From the NCBI RefSeq assembly GCF_008369405.1, contig NZ_VSJJ01000002.1, positions 63,506-127,505 on the forward strand: DNA of 64,000 nt, in the 5' to 3' direction. Position 1 is the stretch's first letter. Every line of letters starts with the position of its first letter. Positions 51,577 through 60,990 of the stretch are shown piece by piece. A model generated the notes under the pieces. The model searched no databases. It was not told the DNA's origin and was given only the letters and a program-made list of their open reading frames with translations. Made by a program: the position numbers and the translations under genes. Source of the stretch: Streptococcus cristatus (lineage in GTDB: Bacteria > Bacillota > Bacilli > Lactobacillales > Streptococcaceae).

Positions 51577-53652
51577 TTATTTCAGAACCAAGACTTGCTT
51601 GGCAGGAACTGTATAAGAGTCTGCTAGCGGGGCGATTGGTTTTTTAGCGTTAATGTGCGGATACTGAAGATGGATGCCTTGCTTGGTTTTATTTTCATAA
51701 GTCGCTGCTTCAGTACCAAAGTTAATCAAGATGGTCAGCGCTTGCTTATCTTTTTGAATCTTATATTCAACGAGGCTAGGGCTGAGCCATTTGACCTGAC
51801 AAGCTTTTTGAATAGCAGAGCTAGTTGCCAGAGTCAGAAGCGGATGAGCCTTTCTAAAGGCAATGAGTTGCTTCAAAAATTCAATGTCTTCAGTGTAGTG
51901 AAGTGAGCGCAGCCAGTCTAGCTTGTTGATATCATCAGGTAGGTTGTAGGTGTTGTCAATCAGATTCTTGGTCCGATAAAATTCCTGCCCACTGTGGAGG
52001 AAAGGCACTCCTTGCGCTAATAGAACGATATGCATTGCTAGACGAGAGTTTGCTAAGCGCTGACGGAGGCTGATATTTGGATTTTGAATATCAAAATAAT
52101 CAAACACCGTTGCGTTGTCATGGCATTCTACATAATTGATCGCCTGATGAGGCGCTAGGAAATGTGGCTCTCCTGTCAGGCCGACATTGGCTGTTAGAAC
52201 ATTTTCTAGCCAGCTAGTCGCATGCTCTTTGTTCAGTCGGCTGCCTTGGGCGATGGTTTGCTTGATGGTATCACGGAAATGATCGCTGAAGAAGCCATAT
52301 TCAGCTAGTTGCTCAGCGTTGAATTGGTGAGCCAGAAGGTCGCTATCAAGTCCAGTCGGCATTTGCCAGCCCTCACCGTAAAGATAGATGTTTGGATAGA
52401 TAGTTTTTAGTTCCTGAGCGATTTGCTTCATGGTGGCTATGTCGAGGATGCCCATCAAGTCAAAGCGGAAGCCATCAAATCCGTAGAGGCTAACCCATTG
52501 CTGGACGGATTGTTGGATATAATGCCGTACCATAGCTTTTTCACTGGCCACGTCATTTCCGCAGAAGGTACCGTTTGTCCGTATGCCTCGCTCGTCTAGA
52601 CGATAGAAGTAGCCCGGCACAATCTTTTCAAAAGCATAGTTATCTGCTTCATAGACGTGATTATAGACAACATCCATGATGACGCTCATATCGGCCTTGT
52701 GATAAGCCGCAATCGCGTCTTGCAGTTCAAAGATACGGCTATAAGAGTTGTGTGGGTCGCTTGACAAGCTGCCTTCAGGAACATTATACTGGACGGGATC
52801 ATAGCCCCAATTATAAACGAGTTCAGGATGTTTTTCGTCAACGCTACCAAAGTCATAGACAGGCATAAGCTGAACGTGTGTAATGCCCAAATCCTGCAAG
52901 TATTTGAGACCAAAGGTCTGGCCGTGTACGCTTGGAGATTCGGACAGAGAAGCAAATTTACCAGGCTGTGAAAAACCAGCTTCCTTTTGCATAGAGAAAT
53001 CTCGCACGCTCATTTCATAGATAACGGCTTCTGTTGGTTTTACTTGGCTGGCAGCCCGATGAATAGGTCTGCTAATCTTTTTGCGGTCAATGACATAACT
53101 ATGACCAGAGTTGGCATCTGAAGAGAGGGCATAGGGGTCATGTACCTCTACCCATTTTCCGTTCACCTTGTGGATATAGTAGTAGGCCTTGCCTTCTAAG
53201 TCCCCAAGGATCTGCGTATGCCAGACGCCTCTATCTTGCCTTTGGAGAGGAATAATCTGCTCTTCCAGATGCAGCAAGACTTTTTCTGAAATAGGAGCCC
53301 AAAGTTTGAAATCTGTTGCCTGAGGGCTATAGCTAGCTCCCAAATCTCTTTCCTGGTAGCTAAATAATTCATCAAAAATTGGCTTCTGGACAATGTGGCG
53401 ATATTGGAGAATGGTGTGATTGCGATCCTGATCATAGACTGTGTAGGATTCAGTCAAATCAATCGGATCATTGGCTGAAAGAGTGTAGATAATCTGATGT
53501 TCTTGATTCTCAATTTTTTTGATGGTCAAAGGACTGGAGCTATGCTTGTCCTCTAGAGTGAAGTGGATAGAATAAGCGTCAAAGGACTTTTCCAATTCGA
53601 TAGTGATGCTATTTTCATCATCTAAGTAGGCTTGGAAAATACGATAAACCAT
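51577..53652 (-). CDS. pulA: Type I pullulanase (GH13), intracellular
   Basis: 691 residues with no signal peptide or anchor, so it acts inside the cell on imported branched maltodextrins. The N-terminal ~100 residues and a CBM48-like domain ('DLGASYSPQATDFKLWAPIS') precede the GH13 barrel. The type I signature YNWGYDP is present ('LVYNWGYDPVQYNVPEGS'). The catalytic residues are visible: Asp398 in 'GFRFDLMGI', Glu in 'YGEGW', and the conserved 'NYVECHDN'. It lies 15 bp downstream of malR on the same strand, suggesting shared transcription and regulation with the maltodextrin genes. Confidence 0.95.
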   Translation of the reverse strand: MVYRIFQAYLDDENSITIELEKSFDAYSIHFTLEDKHSSSPLTIKKIENQEHQIIYTLSANDPIDLTESYTVYDQDRNHTILQYRHIVQKPIFDELFSYQERDLGASYSPQATDFKLWAPISEKVLLHLEEQIIPLQRQDRGVWHTQILGDLEGKAYYYIHKVNGKWVEVHDPYALSSDANSGHSYVIDRKKISRPIHRAASQVKPTEAVIYEMSVRDFSMQKEAGFSQPGKFASLSESPSVHGQTFGLKYLQDLGITHVQLMPVYDFGSVDEKHPELVYNWGYDPVQYNVPEGSLSSDPHNSYSRIFELQDAIAAYHKADMSVIMDVVYNHVYEADNYAFEKIVPGYFYRLDERGIRTNGTFCGNDVASEKAMVRHYIQQSVQQWVSLYGFDGFRFDLMGILDIATMKQIAQELKTIYPNIYLYGEGWQMPTGLDSDLLAHQFNAEQLAEYGFFSDHFRDTIKQTIAQGSRLNKEHATSWLENVLTANVGLTGEPHFLAPHQAINYVECHDNATVFDYFDIQNPNISLRQRLANSRLAMHIVLLAQGVPFLHSGQEFYRTKNLIDNTYNLPDDINKLDWLRSLHYTEDIEFLKQLIAFRKAHPLLTLATSSAIQKACQVKWLSPSLVEYKIQKDKQALTILINFGTEAATYENKTKQGIHLQYPHINAKKPIAPLADSYTVPAKQVLVLK

Positions 53653-53667
53653 GAAATTTCTCCTTAA

Positions 53668-54651
53668 CTAACGAGTAAGAATGCTGTGGGGGATAACTTG
53701 GCGATAGCAAGTATGTTTGTCATCCTTATTATCTTTAATGATTTGGAGCAAGGTACGGAAAGATTCCCTCCCCAACTCGAGGGTGTTGATATTAATGTAG
53801 GCATCCACGTCGATGCGTGGCTTGATAGAGTCAAAAGTGATAATAGGGAAACGGTAGTCAATGTCTTTGAGATAGTGGAGAGCCCCTTCGGCAACCATAC
53901 TATCTGATGTCACAAAGGCTTCAATTTCCTGAATAGGCATCTTTTCCATAATCTTATAGCTGCTATCTTCCAAGAGGAAACCGAAAGAAAACTTGACGAT
54001 ATTTTCATCAAGAGGGATGCCTGCTTCTTCCAAGGCTTGTTTGTAGCCGGCAAAGCGGTCTTGGGATACGACAAGCTCTTTATTCCCAGCCAGAAAGGCA
54101 ATTTTTTTATAACCTTGATCTAGGAAATATTTGGTTGCATCGTAGCCAGCCTTGATATTATCATTATCGACCAAAGAAACAAATGGTGACACTGCTTTCC
54201 CTAAAATCAAGAAAGGAAATTGGTTTTTAATCGCAAAGTCAACCAGCGGATCGTTTGGCTTAGAATAGAGAAAAATCAAACCATCGACGCGTTTTCCGAA
54301 AATCATTTGTTTGATATTTTCTAAGCGGTGCTCTTCGTCCTGTCCGGTGCTAATCTGAATGGCATAGTCATGTTCAGACGCGATGCGCGAAATCCCCCGC
54401 AAGACAGTTGGAAAGAATGGGTTTTGGTAAAAAACATCTGAATCATCGGGCAGCACCAGACCGATGACTTGGGTAGACTGACTGACCAGACTTCTAGCAT
54501 TGAGATTTGGATGATAGTCCAGCTCCTTCATGGCAGCACGGACCCGTTTTTTTGTTTCATCACTGATGGTTGACTTGTTTTGTACGACGCGTGTCACCGT
54601 TGAGGGAGACACACCCGCTAATTTCGCTACTTCTTTAATCGTAACGCGCAT
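53668..54651 (-). CDS. malR: LacI-family maltose regulator MalR
   Basis: 327 residues. The N-terminal LacI helix-turn-helix is 'MRVTIKEVAKLAGVSPSTVT' followed by 'RVVQNKSTISDETKKRVRAA'. The periplasmic-binding-type effector domain spans about 60-327 ('GLVLPDDSDVFYQNPFFPTV'). Known: pneumococcal MalR represses malXCD and malQP and releases DNA when maltose or maltodextrin is present. Here it lies between malA and pulA, in the position known from pneumococcus. Confidence 0.93.
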   Translation of the reverse strand: MRVTIKEVAKLAGVSPSTVTRVVQNKSTISDETKKRVRAAMKELDYHPNLNARSLVSQSTQVIGLVLPDDSDVFYQNPFFPTVLRGISRIASEHDYAIQISTGQDEEHRLENIKQMIFGKRVDGLIFLYSKPNDPLVDFAIKNQFPFLILGKAVSPFVSLVDNDNIKAGYDATKYFLDQGYKKIAFLAGNKELVVSQDRFAGYKQALEEAGIPLDENIVKFSFGFLLEDSSYKIMEKMPIQEIEAFVTSDSMVAEGALHYLKDIDYRFPIITFDSIKPRIDVDAYININTLELGRESFRTLLQIIKDNKDDKHTCYRQVIPHSILTR

Positions 54652-54660
54652 AATAACCTC

Positions 54661-55473
54661 CTAATTTCTAAAATCCTCATCACGAAAATGTGTTTTGTAG
54701 AAAATAATCACCAAATAAAGAACAAACAAGATATTTTGGACGGTGATAATCGTAGGCAGACTTTGCCCAAATAAGCCGCAGATAAGACCGATAATCGTTG
54801 GTAATCCTAGGCAGTTGAGGATAAAGTGATAGCATTCTTTAAAGGTTTTAAAAGAAAATAGCCGTGATTTCTTGGTCAGGTAGAGCAAGAAGGAAGCACC
54901 GAGTGCTAGAAAGGCAAAGTTGATGCTAAAGAGGAAGCCTGCGGAGAGGACTAGGAAGAGGCTGATCACCAAGCGGTTTTGCTGGAACCAGTCTTTAGAA
55001 ATGGCTTTGGTCAGGGCTTCTTTACTTTTTAGAGCCTTCTGGTCTATGGCTTGGTAGCGGATATTGGCCAGTTCTTTTCCTTCTTTAGTGATTTTGAGAT
55101 TTTCTTTGTCGAAGTAAAGGGTCAGCTCCTTGCCTAATTTAAGCTCCTCGTGATGGCCGATAATGACAGTCCCAGCGGCATTGCGATGAATTCCTTCAGG
55201 ATTTTCAGTGATCAGCACATGGTCTTTCATCTGGGCATGATGGTCAAAGTCAATCATCACGTCTTCATCCAGAGTGTCAAAAGCCTTATCAACAAAGGTA
55301 TCCAGAGCATAGCTCGTCAAAGACGCTGTCTGAATGGCCACAGGAATCAAAGACAGAGAAATCAAAAAGACACTGGTAAAGATGAGCTGGAACCAGCTGA
55401 GCATGCGACGATTGGCGAAGGTTTTTCTAAAACCAATCAAGCTCGAAAAATAATTAAAAGGATAAGGTAACAT
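54661..55473 (-). CDS. malA: MalA, maltodextrin-operon membrane protein (DUF1189)
   Basis: 270 residues. Four or five membrane segments: 'LIFTSVFLISLSLIPVAIQT', a soluble loop of about 115 residues, then 'LVISLFLVLSAGFLFSINFA', 'FLALGASFLLYL', 'CLGLPTIIGLICGLFG' and 'NILFVLYLVIIFY'. Matches MalA of the pneumococcal mal region in size, topology and place (between malD and malR). Its biochemical role is not established. It ends 9 bp before the malR start. Confidence 0.85.
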   Translation of the reverse strand: MLPYPFNYFSSLIGFRKTFANRRMLSWFQLIFTSVFLISLSLIPVAIQTASLTSYALDTFVDKAFDTLDEDVMIDFDHHAQMKDHVLITENPEGIHRNAAGTVIIGHHEELKLGKELTLYFDKENLKITKEGKELANIRYQAIDQKALKSKEALTKAISKDWFQQNRLVISLFLVLSAGFLFSINFAFLALGASFLLYLTKKSRLFSFKTFKECYHFILNCLGLPTIIGLICGLFGQSLPTIITVQNILFVLYLVIIFYKTHFRDEDFRN

Positions 55474-55577
55474 AGCTGCCTCTTTCTAAAATTATAATCA
55501 GGTGGTGGCCAATAAAGAACTTATTGGCTGCCATATAACTATAATCGCGTTTTAATCAAAAACAGGGTGGGACAAGA

Positions 55578-56420
55578 TTATCCCTTGTCTCCACCACTTG
55601 TTAAACCAGATACAAAATTCTTTTGCAGGAAGAAGAAGAGAATACAGATTGGAAGGGCAGTGAGAATCGCACCGGCAGCAAAGAAGGCAATTTTTTGATT
55701 CTTGACATCGCTGACGAAGGTACGAAGACCAACTGCAACCGTATAAAATTCTTTTTCACGAAGAAGGAAGCTGGAGAGGATGTAGTCTCCGAAAGGTCCC
55801 ATGAAGGCCCAGAGAGCTTGCACGGCAATCATTGGACGAACGAGGGGCAGGACAATCTGCCAGAAACGTCTGAAATGACCAGCGCCATCTAATTTAGCTG
55901 ACTCGTCTAGAGACATAGGAACGGTATCGAAGTATCCTTTCATCAACCAAGCATTCATTGGGATACCACCACCTACATAAAGGAAGATAAGGAACCAGCT
56001 TTGGTTGAGGGCATTGAGCATCAGCGCCATAACGAAGAAGGCGGTCAGAGCGGCAATGGTTGGTACCATTTGAATAATCAAGAAGAAGACCAAACTTTGC
56101 TTTCTTGCGATGAAATTGTAACGGCTATAAGCATAGCCTGCAAGTACCACTATACTGGTTTGGACAATCATTGTCAAGACGGCAATGATAATGGTGTTAA
56201 AGTACCAAGTACCATATAGAGTCTCTGAGAAGAGACGAGAGAAGTTTTCCAGACTGAAGTTGATGTCTGTGTCTAGCTTGAAGGCCACGACATTCCCCGT
56301 CTTGAAAGCAGACATGATCGTGATCAAGAGCGGGTAGAGAATGATAATGGAAAGCACTACAAGGTAGAGATAGGTCAAACTATGGTTGATAAAACGTTTA
56401 AATTTAACAGAACTATTCAT
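55578..56420 (-). CDS. malD: Maltodextrin ABC transporter permease MalD (MalG type)
   Basis: About 280 residues, six membrane spans, with the binding-protein-dependent transport signature '[20 protein letters not shown]' (EAA loop) contacting the ATPase. Pairs with MalC to pass maltodextrins delivered by MalX. The start at 56420 ([10 protein letters not shown]) has GGAGG at a fitting distance and lies one base beyond the malC stop. No ATPase gene is nearby; in streptococci a shared ATPase (MsmK type) encoded elsewhere energises such permeases. Confidence 0.94.
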   Translation of the reverse strand: MNSSVKFKRFINHSLTYLYLVVLSIIILYPLLITIMSAFKTGNVVAFKLDTDINFSLENFSRLFSETLYGTWYFNTIIIAVLTMIVQTSIVVLAGYAYSRYNFIARKQSLVFFLIIQMVPTIAALTAFFVMALMLNALNQSWFLIFLYVGGGIPMNAWLMKGYFDTVPMSLDESAKLDGAGHFRRFWQIVLPLVRPMIAVQALWAFMGPFGDYILSSFLLREKEFYTVAVGLRTFVSDVKNQKIAFFAAGAILTALPICILFFFLQKNFVSGLTSGGDKG

Positions 56421-56421
56421 C

Positions 56422-57711
56422 TTATACATCCTCCATATCAAATGCGTGTAGTTTCTTGAAGGCAATCATAGAGATAGAGATGACGATGATGGAGATGATG
56501 AGGGTAACGGCCGCCGCCATTGAATATTGCGGTGCTGTACCTGTGGTCAAACGATAAATCCAAGAGATAAGGATATCAGTTGAACCGGCTCCTCCACCGA
56601 CACTACCAGGACCACCTGCATTGAAGAGGTAGATGATTGAGAAGTTATTAAAGTTAAAGGTGTATTGACTGATCAAAGTTGGTGCCGCAACTGCCAAGAT
56701 CATTGGGAAAGTGATGTTGCGGAATTTCTGCCAAGCATTGGCTCCGTCGATGTAGGCTGCTTCGTAAAGGTCATTTGGAATAGACTGCAAAATACCCAAG
56801 GTCAGGACGTAGATATAAGGGAATCCAAGCCAACCTTGCATCATGATAAGGGCAATCTTAGTCCAAGTCGGATCAGTCTTCCACGGAATCAGATGTCCAT
56901 CTAGGAACGGAAGAACCTTACCGAGAAGTGGGATAACCTGAGTATTGATAGCCCCGATACTATCGTTGAACATATTTGAGAAAGTCAGGATAGTGATAAA
57001 GGCTGGGACTGCCCAAGGAAGCAAGAAGATAACACCGAAGATGCGTTTTCCTTTGATGAATGGTTGGTTGGCAATAATAGCAGTGAAAATACCGATTACG
57101 ATTTGTAAAGTAGAGGCTGCCAGTGCCCAGATGATAGTCCAAGTCAAGACAGAACCAAAGGCCGCACGGAAGGTGCTCAATTGCCAAATGTTAGCAAAGT
57201 TAGTAAAGCCAACCCAATCCAAGAGTTTATTTGGTGGCAAGTGTTTGAAATCATAGTTGGTAAAGGCAATCAAGAGTGTTACCAATACAGGGAAAATGAT
57301 GGCAAAGGTCATCGCTAGATAAGAAGGAATAATCAGCAAGTAAGGGAAGCCATTTTCATAGATTCCGTTTGTCATTTCCTTCAAGGTAGTGTGAACAGGA
57401 TAATCATTGTTCCACTGCTTGGCAACCGTACGGGCATCCTTCAAGTTAAATCCATAGAAAATTAGGAAAAATGCCACAAGGATGAGGTGGAAGGCGCCGC
57501 GGATCAGCATGAAGAGTGAGTTGTCCCCACGGACTTCACCAAGAGTGATGAGATTTTCAATTTCTGGTAGGGCAATAGCTACGAAATAAGCTAAAAATGC
57601 AACTGTAACCCCAAGAAAGATGTATCCTTTGGCCTTTTGATCATTATAGATTTGCCCCAACCCTGGAATGAGGGAGCGCAACATGGCTTGTTTGGGATCT
57701 TTTTTTGTCAT
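56422..57711 (-). CDS. malC: Maltodextrin ABC transporter permease MalC (MalF type)
   Basis: 429 residues, longer than MalD owing to an N-terminal extension with three extra membrane spans, the usual MalF form. The EAA loop is '[20 protein letters not shown]'. Ends '[11 protein letters not shown]'. An intercistronic hairpin lies between it and malX. Translation is nearly coupled to malD. Confidence 0.95.
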   Translation of the reverse strand: MTKKDPKQAMLRSLIPGLGQIYNDQKAKGYIFLGVTVAFLAYFVAIALPEIENLITLGEVRGDNSLFMLIRGAFHLILVAFFLIFYGFNLKDARTVAKQWNNDYPVHTTLKEMTNGIYENGFPYLLIIPSYLAMTFAIIFPVLVTLLIAFTNYDFKHLPPNKLLDWVGFTNFANIWQLSTFRAAFGSVLTWTIIWALAASTLQIVIGIFTAIIANQPFIKGKRIFGVIFLLPWAVPAFITILTFSNMFNDSIGAINTQVIPLLGKVLPFLDGHLIPWKTDPTWTKIALIMMQGWLGFPYIYVLTLGILQSIPNDLYEAAYIDGANAWQKFRNITFPMILAVAAPTLISQYTFNFNNFSIIYLFNAGGPGSVGGGAGSTDILISWIYRLTTGTAPQYSMAAAVTLIISIIVISISMIAFKKLHAFDMEDV

Positions 57712-57818
57712 TGTAGTCTCCTTAGATACGAGAAAGATTGAGGAATTGCAGTAAGTACAAGTCCTAATCCGAGCTTTTTCTTAATTAGAAGATAGAATAA
57801 ATCCTCATTCTATCAAAC

Positions 57819-57845
57819 AAGGGGTAGGGAAAATTCCCACCCCTT
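57819..57845 (-). promoter_or_regulatory. Intercistronic hairpin between malX and malC
   Basis: AAGGGG (57819-57824) pairs with CCCCTT (57840-57845), continued by TAGGGAA/TTCCCA with one bulge. There is no strong T-run on the transcribed side. Hairpins here commonly protect the binding-protein message and lower permease expression. Confidence 0.6.
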
Positions 57846-57858
57846 TATTTAAACTTGC

Positions 57859-59118
57859 TTATTTGTTGCCGAATTTTTGATCGATAGTTTCTTTGATCAA
57901 TTTAACAGCATCTTCAGCTGCAGTTTTAGCATCTTTCTTGCCGCTTACAGCATCGAAGAGCATGTTCTTAGCTGGATCCCAAACAGTACTCATTTCAGAG
58001 ATGTTTGGCATTGGTTCTGCAGATTTGAACTGTTTAACAACCGCATCTGTCAATTCATCTTTCTTGCTTACAGCGTATTCACGTGCTTCTGTGTTAGCAG
58101 GAACTTCGTTTGTTGCATCGTAAAGAGCTTTTTGTTGTGCAGTTGATGCAAGGAAGTTAACGAATTTTTGTGCGCCTTCAACGTTCTTAGAACCAGCAGG
58201 GATAACCCAAGCTTTACCACCACCAAAGGCTTTGTATTCTTTGCCGTTTGGAAGGGTAGGGATAGTTGCTACGCCGTAGTTCACTTTAGCTTCTTTAAGA
58301 GATGCAGCTTTCCAAGGTCCGTCGATGATTGCAGCAGTTTTTCCACCTTGGAATTGAGTTTGGATCAAGTTAGAAGCGCCTTCTGTATCTTGCATACCTT
58401 TAGGCCATTTTTCATACCAAGTTTTAGCGTATTCAATTCCTTTGATAGAACCTTCGTTAGCCAAACCGATATCTTTAGGATCTGTACCGTCTTTACCGAA
58501 GACATAAGCACCGTTGCCAGCAAGAAGACCGTAAGCGTAGTAGAAGTTTGTCCAGTCAGCGAGGAATGCAGATGTTTTGCCATCTTCTCCTTCGAAAGCG
58601 TACTTGCTATCTTTAGCCAACTCTTCAAGTTCAGCAAATGTTGTAGGAGCTTTTTGGATCAAGTCTTTGTTGTAGTACATTACCAAAGTCTCGATAACAG
58701 CAGGAGCACCGTAAGTAGTTCCATCGATTGTTACAAGAGATTTAGTAGTGTCATCAGCTTTTGCATCTTTGCCCAACTCAACTTCTGAAAGCTGTCCGTC
58801 AGCACCTAGGCTTCCTACGCGGTCGTATGGTGCCATCATAACATCTGGAGATTTACCAGATTGGTTGTCAAGTGAAAGGTTATCAAGACCTGTAAGAGCA
58901 TCACCAGTTTTGATAGTAACTTTAGTGCCAGTTTCTTTTTCGTAAGCTTTGGCAACTTCTTCCATGTAGCTCTTGTAGCCTTCGTCTACATAGGCAGTCA
59001 ATTCGTTGCTTGCAGCAGCATCTTTATTAGAAGATTTGCTTCCACAAGCTGTCAAGATGAAGCCTGCCAATGCAACAGTACCGAGAACAGCAACGCTCTT
59101 CAACATTTTGTTTTTCAT
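57859..59118 (-). CDS. malX: Maltose/maltodextrin-binding lipoprotein MalX
   Basis: 419 residues. A lipoprotein signal peptide 'MKNKMLKSVAVLGTVALAGF' with lipobox LTAC (Cys near residue 25) is followed by a Ser/Asn/Lys linker. The rest is a solute-binding fold ('ELTAYVDEGYKSYMEEVAKA', 'YGAPAVIETLVMYYNKDLIQ', 'AAIIDGPWKAASLK', 'FGGGKAWVIPAG'). The start is set at 59118, directly after AGGAGG; the open frame continues upstream without a site. Anchored outside, it delivers maltodextrins to MalC/MalD. Confidence 0.96.
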   Translation of the reverse strand: MKNKMLKSVAVLGTVALAGFILTACGSKSSNKDAAASNELTAYVDEGYKSYMEEVAKAYEKETGTKVTIKTGDALTGLDNLSLDNQSGKSPDVMMAPYDRVGSLGADGQLSEVELGKDAKADDTTKSLVTIDGTTYGAPAVIETLVMYYNKDLIQKAPTTFAELEELAKDSKYAFEGEDGKTSAFLADWTNFYYAYGLLAGNGAYVFGKDGTDPKDIGLANEGSIKGIEYAKTWYEKWPKGMQDTEGASNLIQTQFQGGKTAAIIDGPWKAASLKEAKVNYGVATIPTLPNGKEYKAFGGGKAWVIPAGSKNVEGAQKFVNFLASTAQQKALYDATNEVPANTEAREYAVSKKDELTDAVVKQFKSAEPMPNISEMSTVWDPAKNMLFDAVSGKKDAKTAAEDAVKLIKETIDQKFGNK

Positions 59119-59172
59119 GATTATTCCTCCTAAAGAATAAAAAATAATGCTATCTAAGAACACGCTTGCATA

Positions 59173-59229
59173 GCGCAAACGTTTTCTTGAACTAAAAATA
59201 ATTTTAACACAAAAAGTAAACGCTTGCAA
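59173..59229 (-). promoter_or_regulatory. malX promoter with overlapping operators
   Basis: On the minus strand: -35 TTGCAA (59224-59229), 17-bp spacer, -10 TAAAAT (59201-59206). TTGCAAGCGTTTAC (59216-59229) over the -35 fits the CcpA cre consensus. GAAAACGTTTGCGC (59173-59186), just past the start site, fits a MalR-type operator. Both repression by MalR and catabolite control are therefore likely. Confidence 0.75.
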
Positions 59230-59344
59230 GTCTTTTTAGAAAAATTTTAAAAAAATTTTAAGGAAAGATTGTTAGATTTGAATATAATAAAGGAAAGAAA
59301 TCAAAAAACTATGGTATAATAAATAAAAAAGTTTTTTAAAAAGC

Positions 59345-59395
59345 TTGCACTTGAAAAAAAAATAGGTTATAATTCAAGCGACGCAAACGTTTTCT
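59345..59395 (+). promoter_or_regulatory. malQ promoter and MalR operator
   Basis: -35 TTGCAC (59345-59350), 17-bp spacer, -10 TATAAT (59368-59373). ACGCAAACGTTTTCT (59381-59395) lies at the transcription start, matching in mirror image the operator on the malX side. The stretch 59230-59344 between the promoters is AT-rich and holds no gene. Confidence 0.75.
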
Positions 59396-59443
59396 CTAAA
59401 TAAAGTAGGAAACAAGCATGAAAAAATTTTTGAGGTGTTACAT

Positions 59444-60952
59444 ATGAAAGCGAGACAAAGTGGTGTATTGATGCACATTTCCTCTTTGCCAGGCAAGTAC
59501 GGGATTGGTTCTTTTGGTCAGTCTGCCTATGATTTTGTGGATTTCTTAGTTAGAACGAAGCAACGTTATTGGCAAATTTTGCCGTTGGGAACTACCAGTT
59601 ATGGTGATTCTCCTTACCAATCTTTCTCAGCCTTTGCAGGAAATACTCACTTTATTGATTTGGATTTCTTGATCAAGGAAGGCCTGCTGGCAGAAGAAGA
59701 TCTAAAAGATGTTGATTTTGGTGATGATCCAAAAGCTGTGGATTATGCAAAAGTATTTGAAGCACGTCGTCCTCTTTTGGAAAAAGCTGTTGCTCGTTTC
59801 CTTGAAGTAGGAGATCTTGACAATTTCCGTCATTTTGTTGCAGAAAATGCAGCTTGGTTGGAACTCTTTGCGGAATACATGGCTGTTAAAGAGCATTTTG
59901 ACTTGAAAGCTTGGACAGAATGGCCAGATGAAGCGATTCGTCGTCGCCAACCAGAAAGCTTGGCTAGCTACCGTGAGCAATTGGCGGACAAATTGGAATA
60001 CCACCGTGTAACGCAATATTTCTTCTTTAAACAATGGTTGCAACTTAAGAAATATGCCAACGATCATCATATCGAAATCGTTGGTGATATGCCAATCTAT
60101 GTGGCTGCTGACAGTGCAGATGTCTGGGCTCAACCTCGTTTCTTCAAGACAGACGAGCAAGGCCGTCCAGTCAAGGTTGCTGGCTGCCCACCAGATGAAT
60201 TCTCAGAAACTGGTCAGTTGTGGGGTAACCCAATTTATAATTGGGAAGCTATGGATCAAGATGGCTATGCTTGGTGGATTGAGCGCCTGCGCGAAAGCTT
60301 CAAGATTTACGACATCGTTCGGATTGACCACTTCCGTGGCTTTGAGTCTTATTGGGAAGTGCCAGCGGAGTCTGAAACAGCGGCTACTGGTCACTGGGTC
60401 AAAGGTCCAGATTATAAACTTTTCGCTGCAGTCAAAGAAGCTTTGGGTGATTTGAACATCATTGCAGAAGATCTTGGCTTCATGACAGATGAAGTAATTG
60501 AATTGCGTGAGCGGACCGGTTTCCCAGGTATGAAGATTCTTCAATTCGCTTTCAACCCAGATGATGAAAGCATTGATAGCCCACACTTGGCGCCACATAA
60601 TTCTGTGATGTACACTGGTACTCACGACAATAACACCGTACTGGGCTGGTACAAGGATGAGATCGATGATCCAACTCGTGAATACATGGCTCAATACACC
60701 AACCGCAAAGAATACGAAACAGTGCCACACGCAATGCTTCGTACAGCCTTTGCTTCTGTTAGCTACATGGCTATCGCAACGATGCAGGACTTGCTGGAGT
60801 TGGATGGCTCTGCCCGTATGAACCTGCCATCTACGATTGGCGGCAACTGGGCATGGCGGATGACAGCTGAAGAGCTAAATCCTGCTGTGGAAGAGCAGCT
60901 TTATTACCTGACGAAAATCTATCGTCGTCTGAATACTGACTTACTTCCATAA
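59444..60952 (+). CDS. malQ: 4-alpha-glucanotransferase (amylomaltase, GH77)
   Basis: About 502 residues. It moves alpha-1,4-glucan pieces between maltodextrins, releasing glucose and making longer chains for the phosphorylase. GH77 features: 'RQSGVLMHISSLPGKYGIGS', 'YWQILPLGTTSYGDSPYQSF', 'DIVRIDHFRGFESYW' with the nucleophile Asp, 'IAEDLGFMTDEV' with the acid Glu, and 'GTHDNNTVLGWY'. The start at 59444 has GAGG eight bases before; a GTG three codons earlier overlaps that site. Followed after 38 bp by glgP. Confidence 0.95.
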   Translation: MKARQSGVLMHISSLPGKYGIGSFGQSAYDFVDFLVRTKQRYWQILPLGTTSYGDSPYQSFSAFAGNTHFIDLDFLIKEGLLAEEDLKDVDFGDDPKAVDYAKVFEARRPLLEKAVARFLEVGDLDNFRHFVAENAAWLELFAEYMAVKEHFDLKAWTEWPDEAIRRRQPESLASYREQLADKLEYHRVTQYFFFKQWLQLKKYANDHHIEIVGDMPIYVAADSADVWAQPRFFKTDEQGRPVKVAGCPPDEFSETGQLWGNPIYNWEAMDQDGYAWWIERLRESFKIYDIVRIDHFRGFESYWEVPAESETAATGHWVKGPDYKLFAAVKEALGDLNIIAEDLGFMTDEVIELRERTGFPGMKILQFAFNPDDESIDSPHLAPHNSVMYTGTHDNNTVLGWYKDEIDDPTREYMAQYTNRKEYETVPHAMLRTAFASVSYMAIATMQDLLELDGSARMNLPSTIGGNWAWRMTAEELNPAVEEQLYYLTKIYRRLNTDLLP

Positions 60953-60990
60953 GAAAATAAAAGAAATACTTTCTAATACTAGGAGAAATC

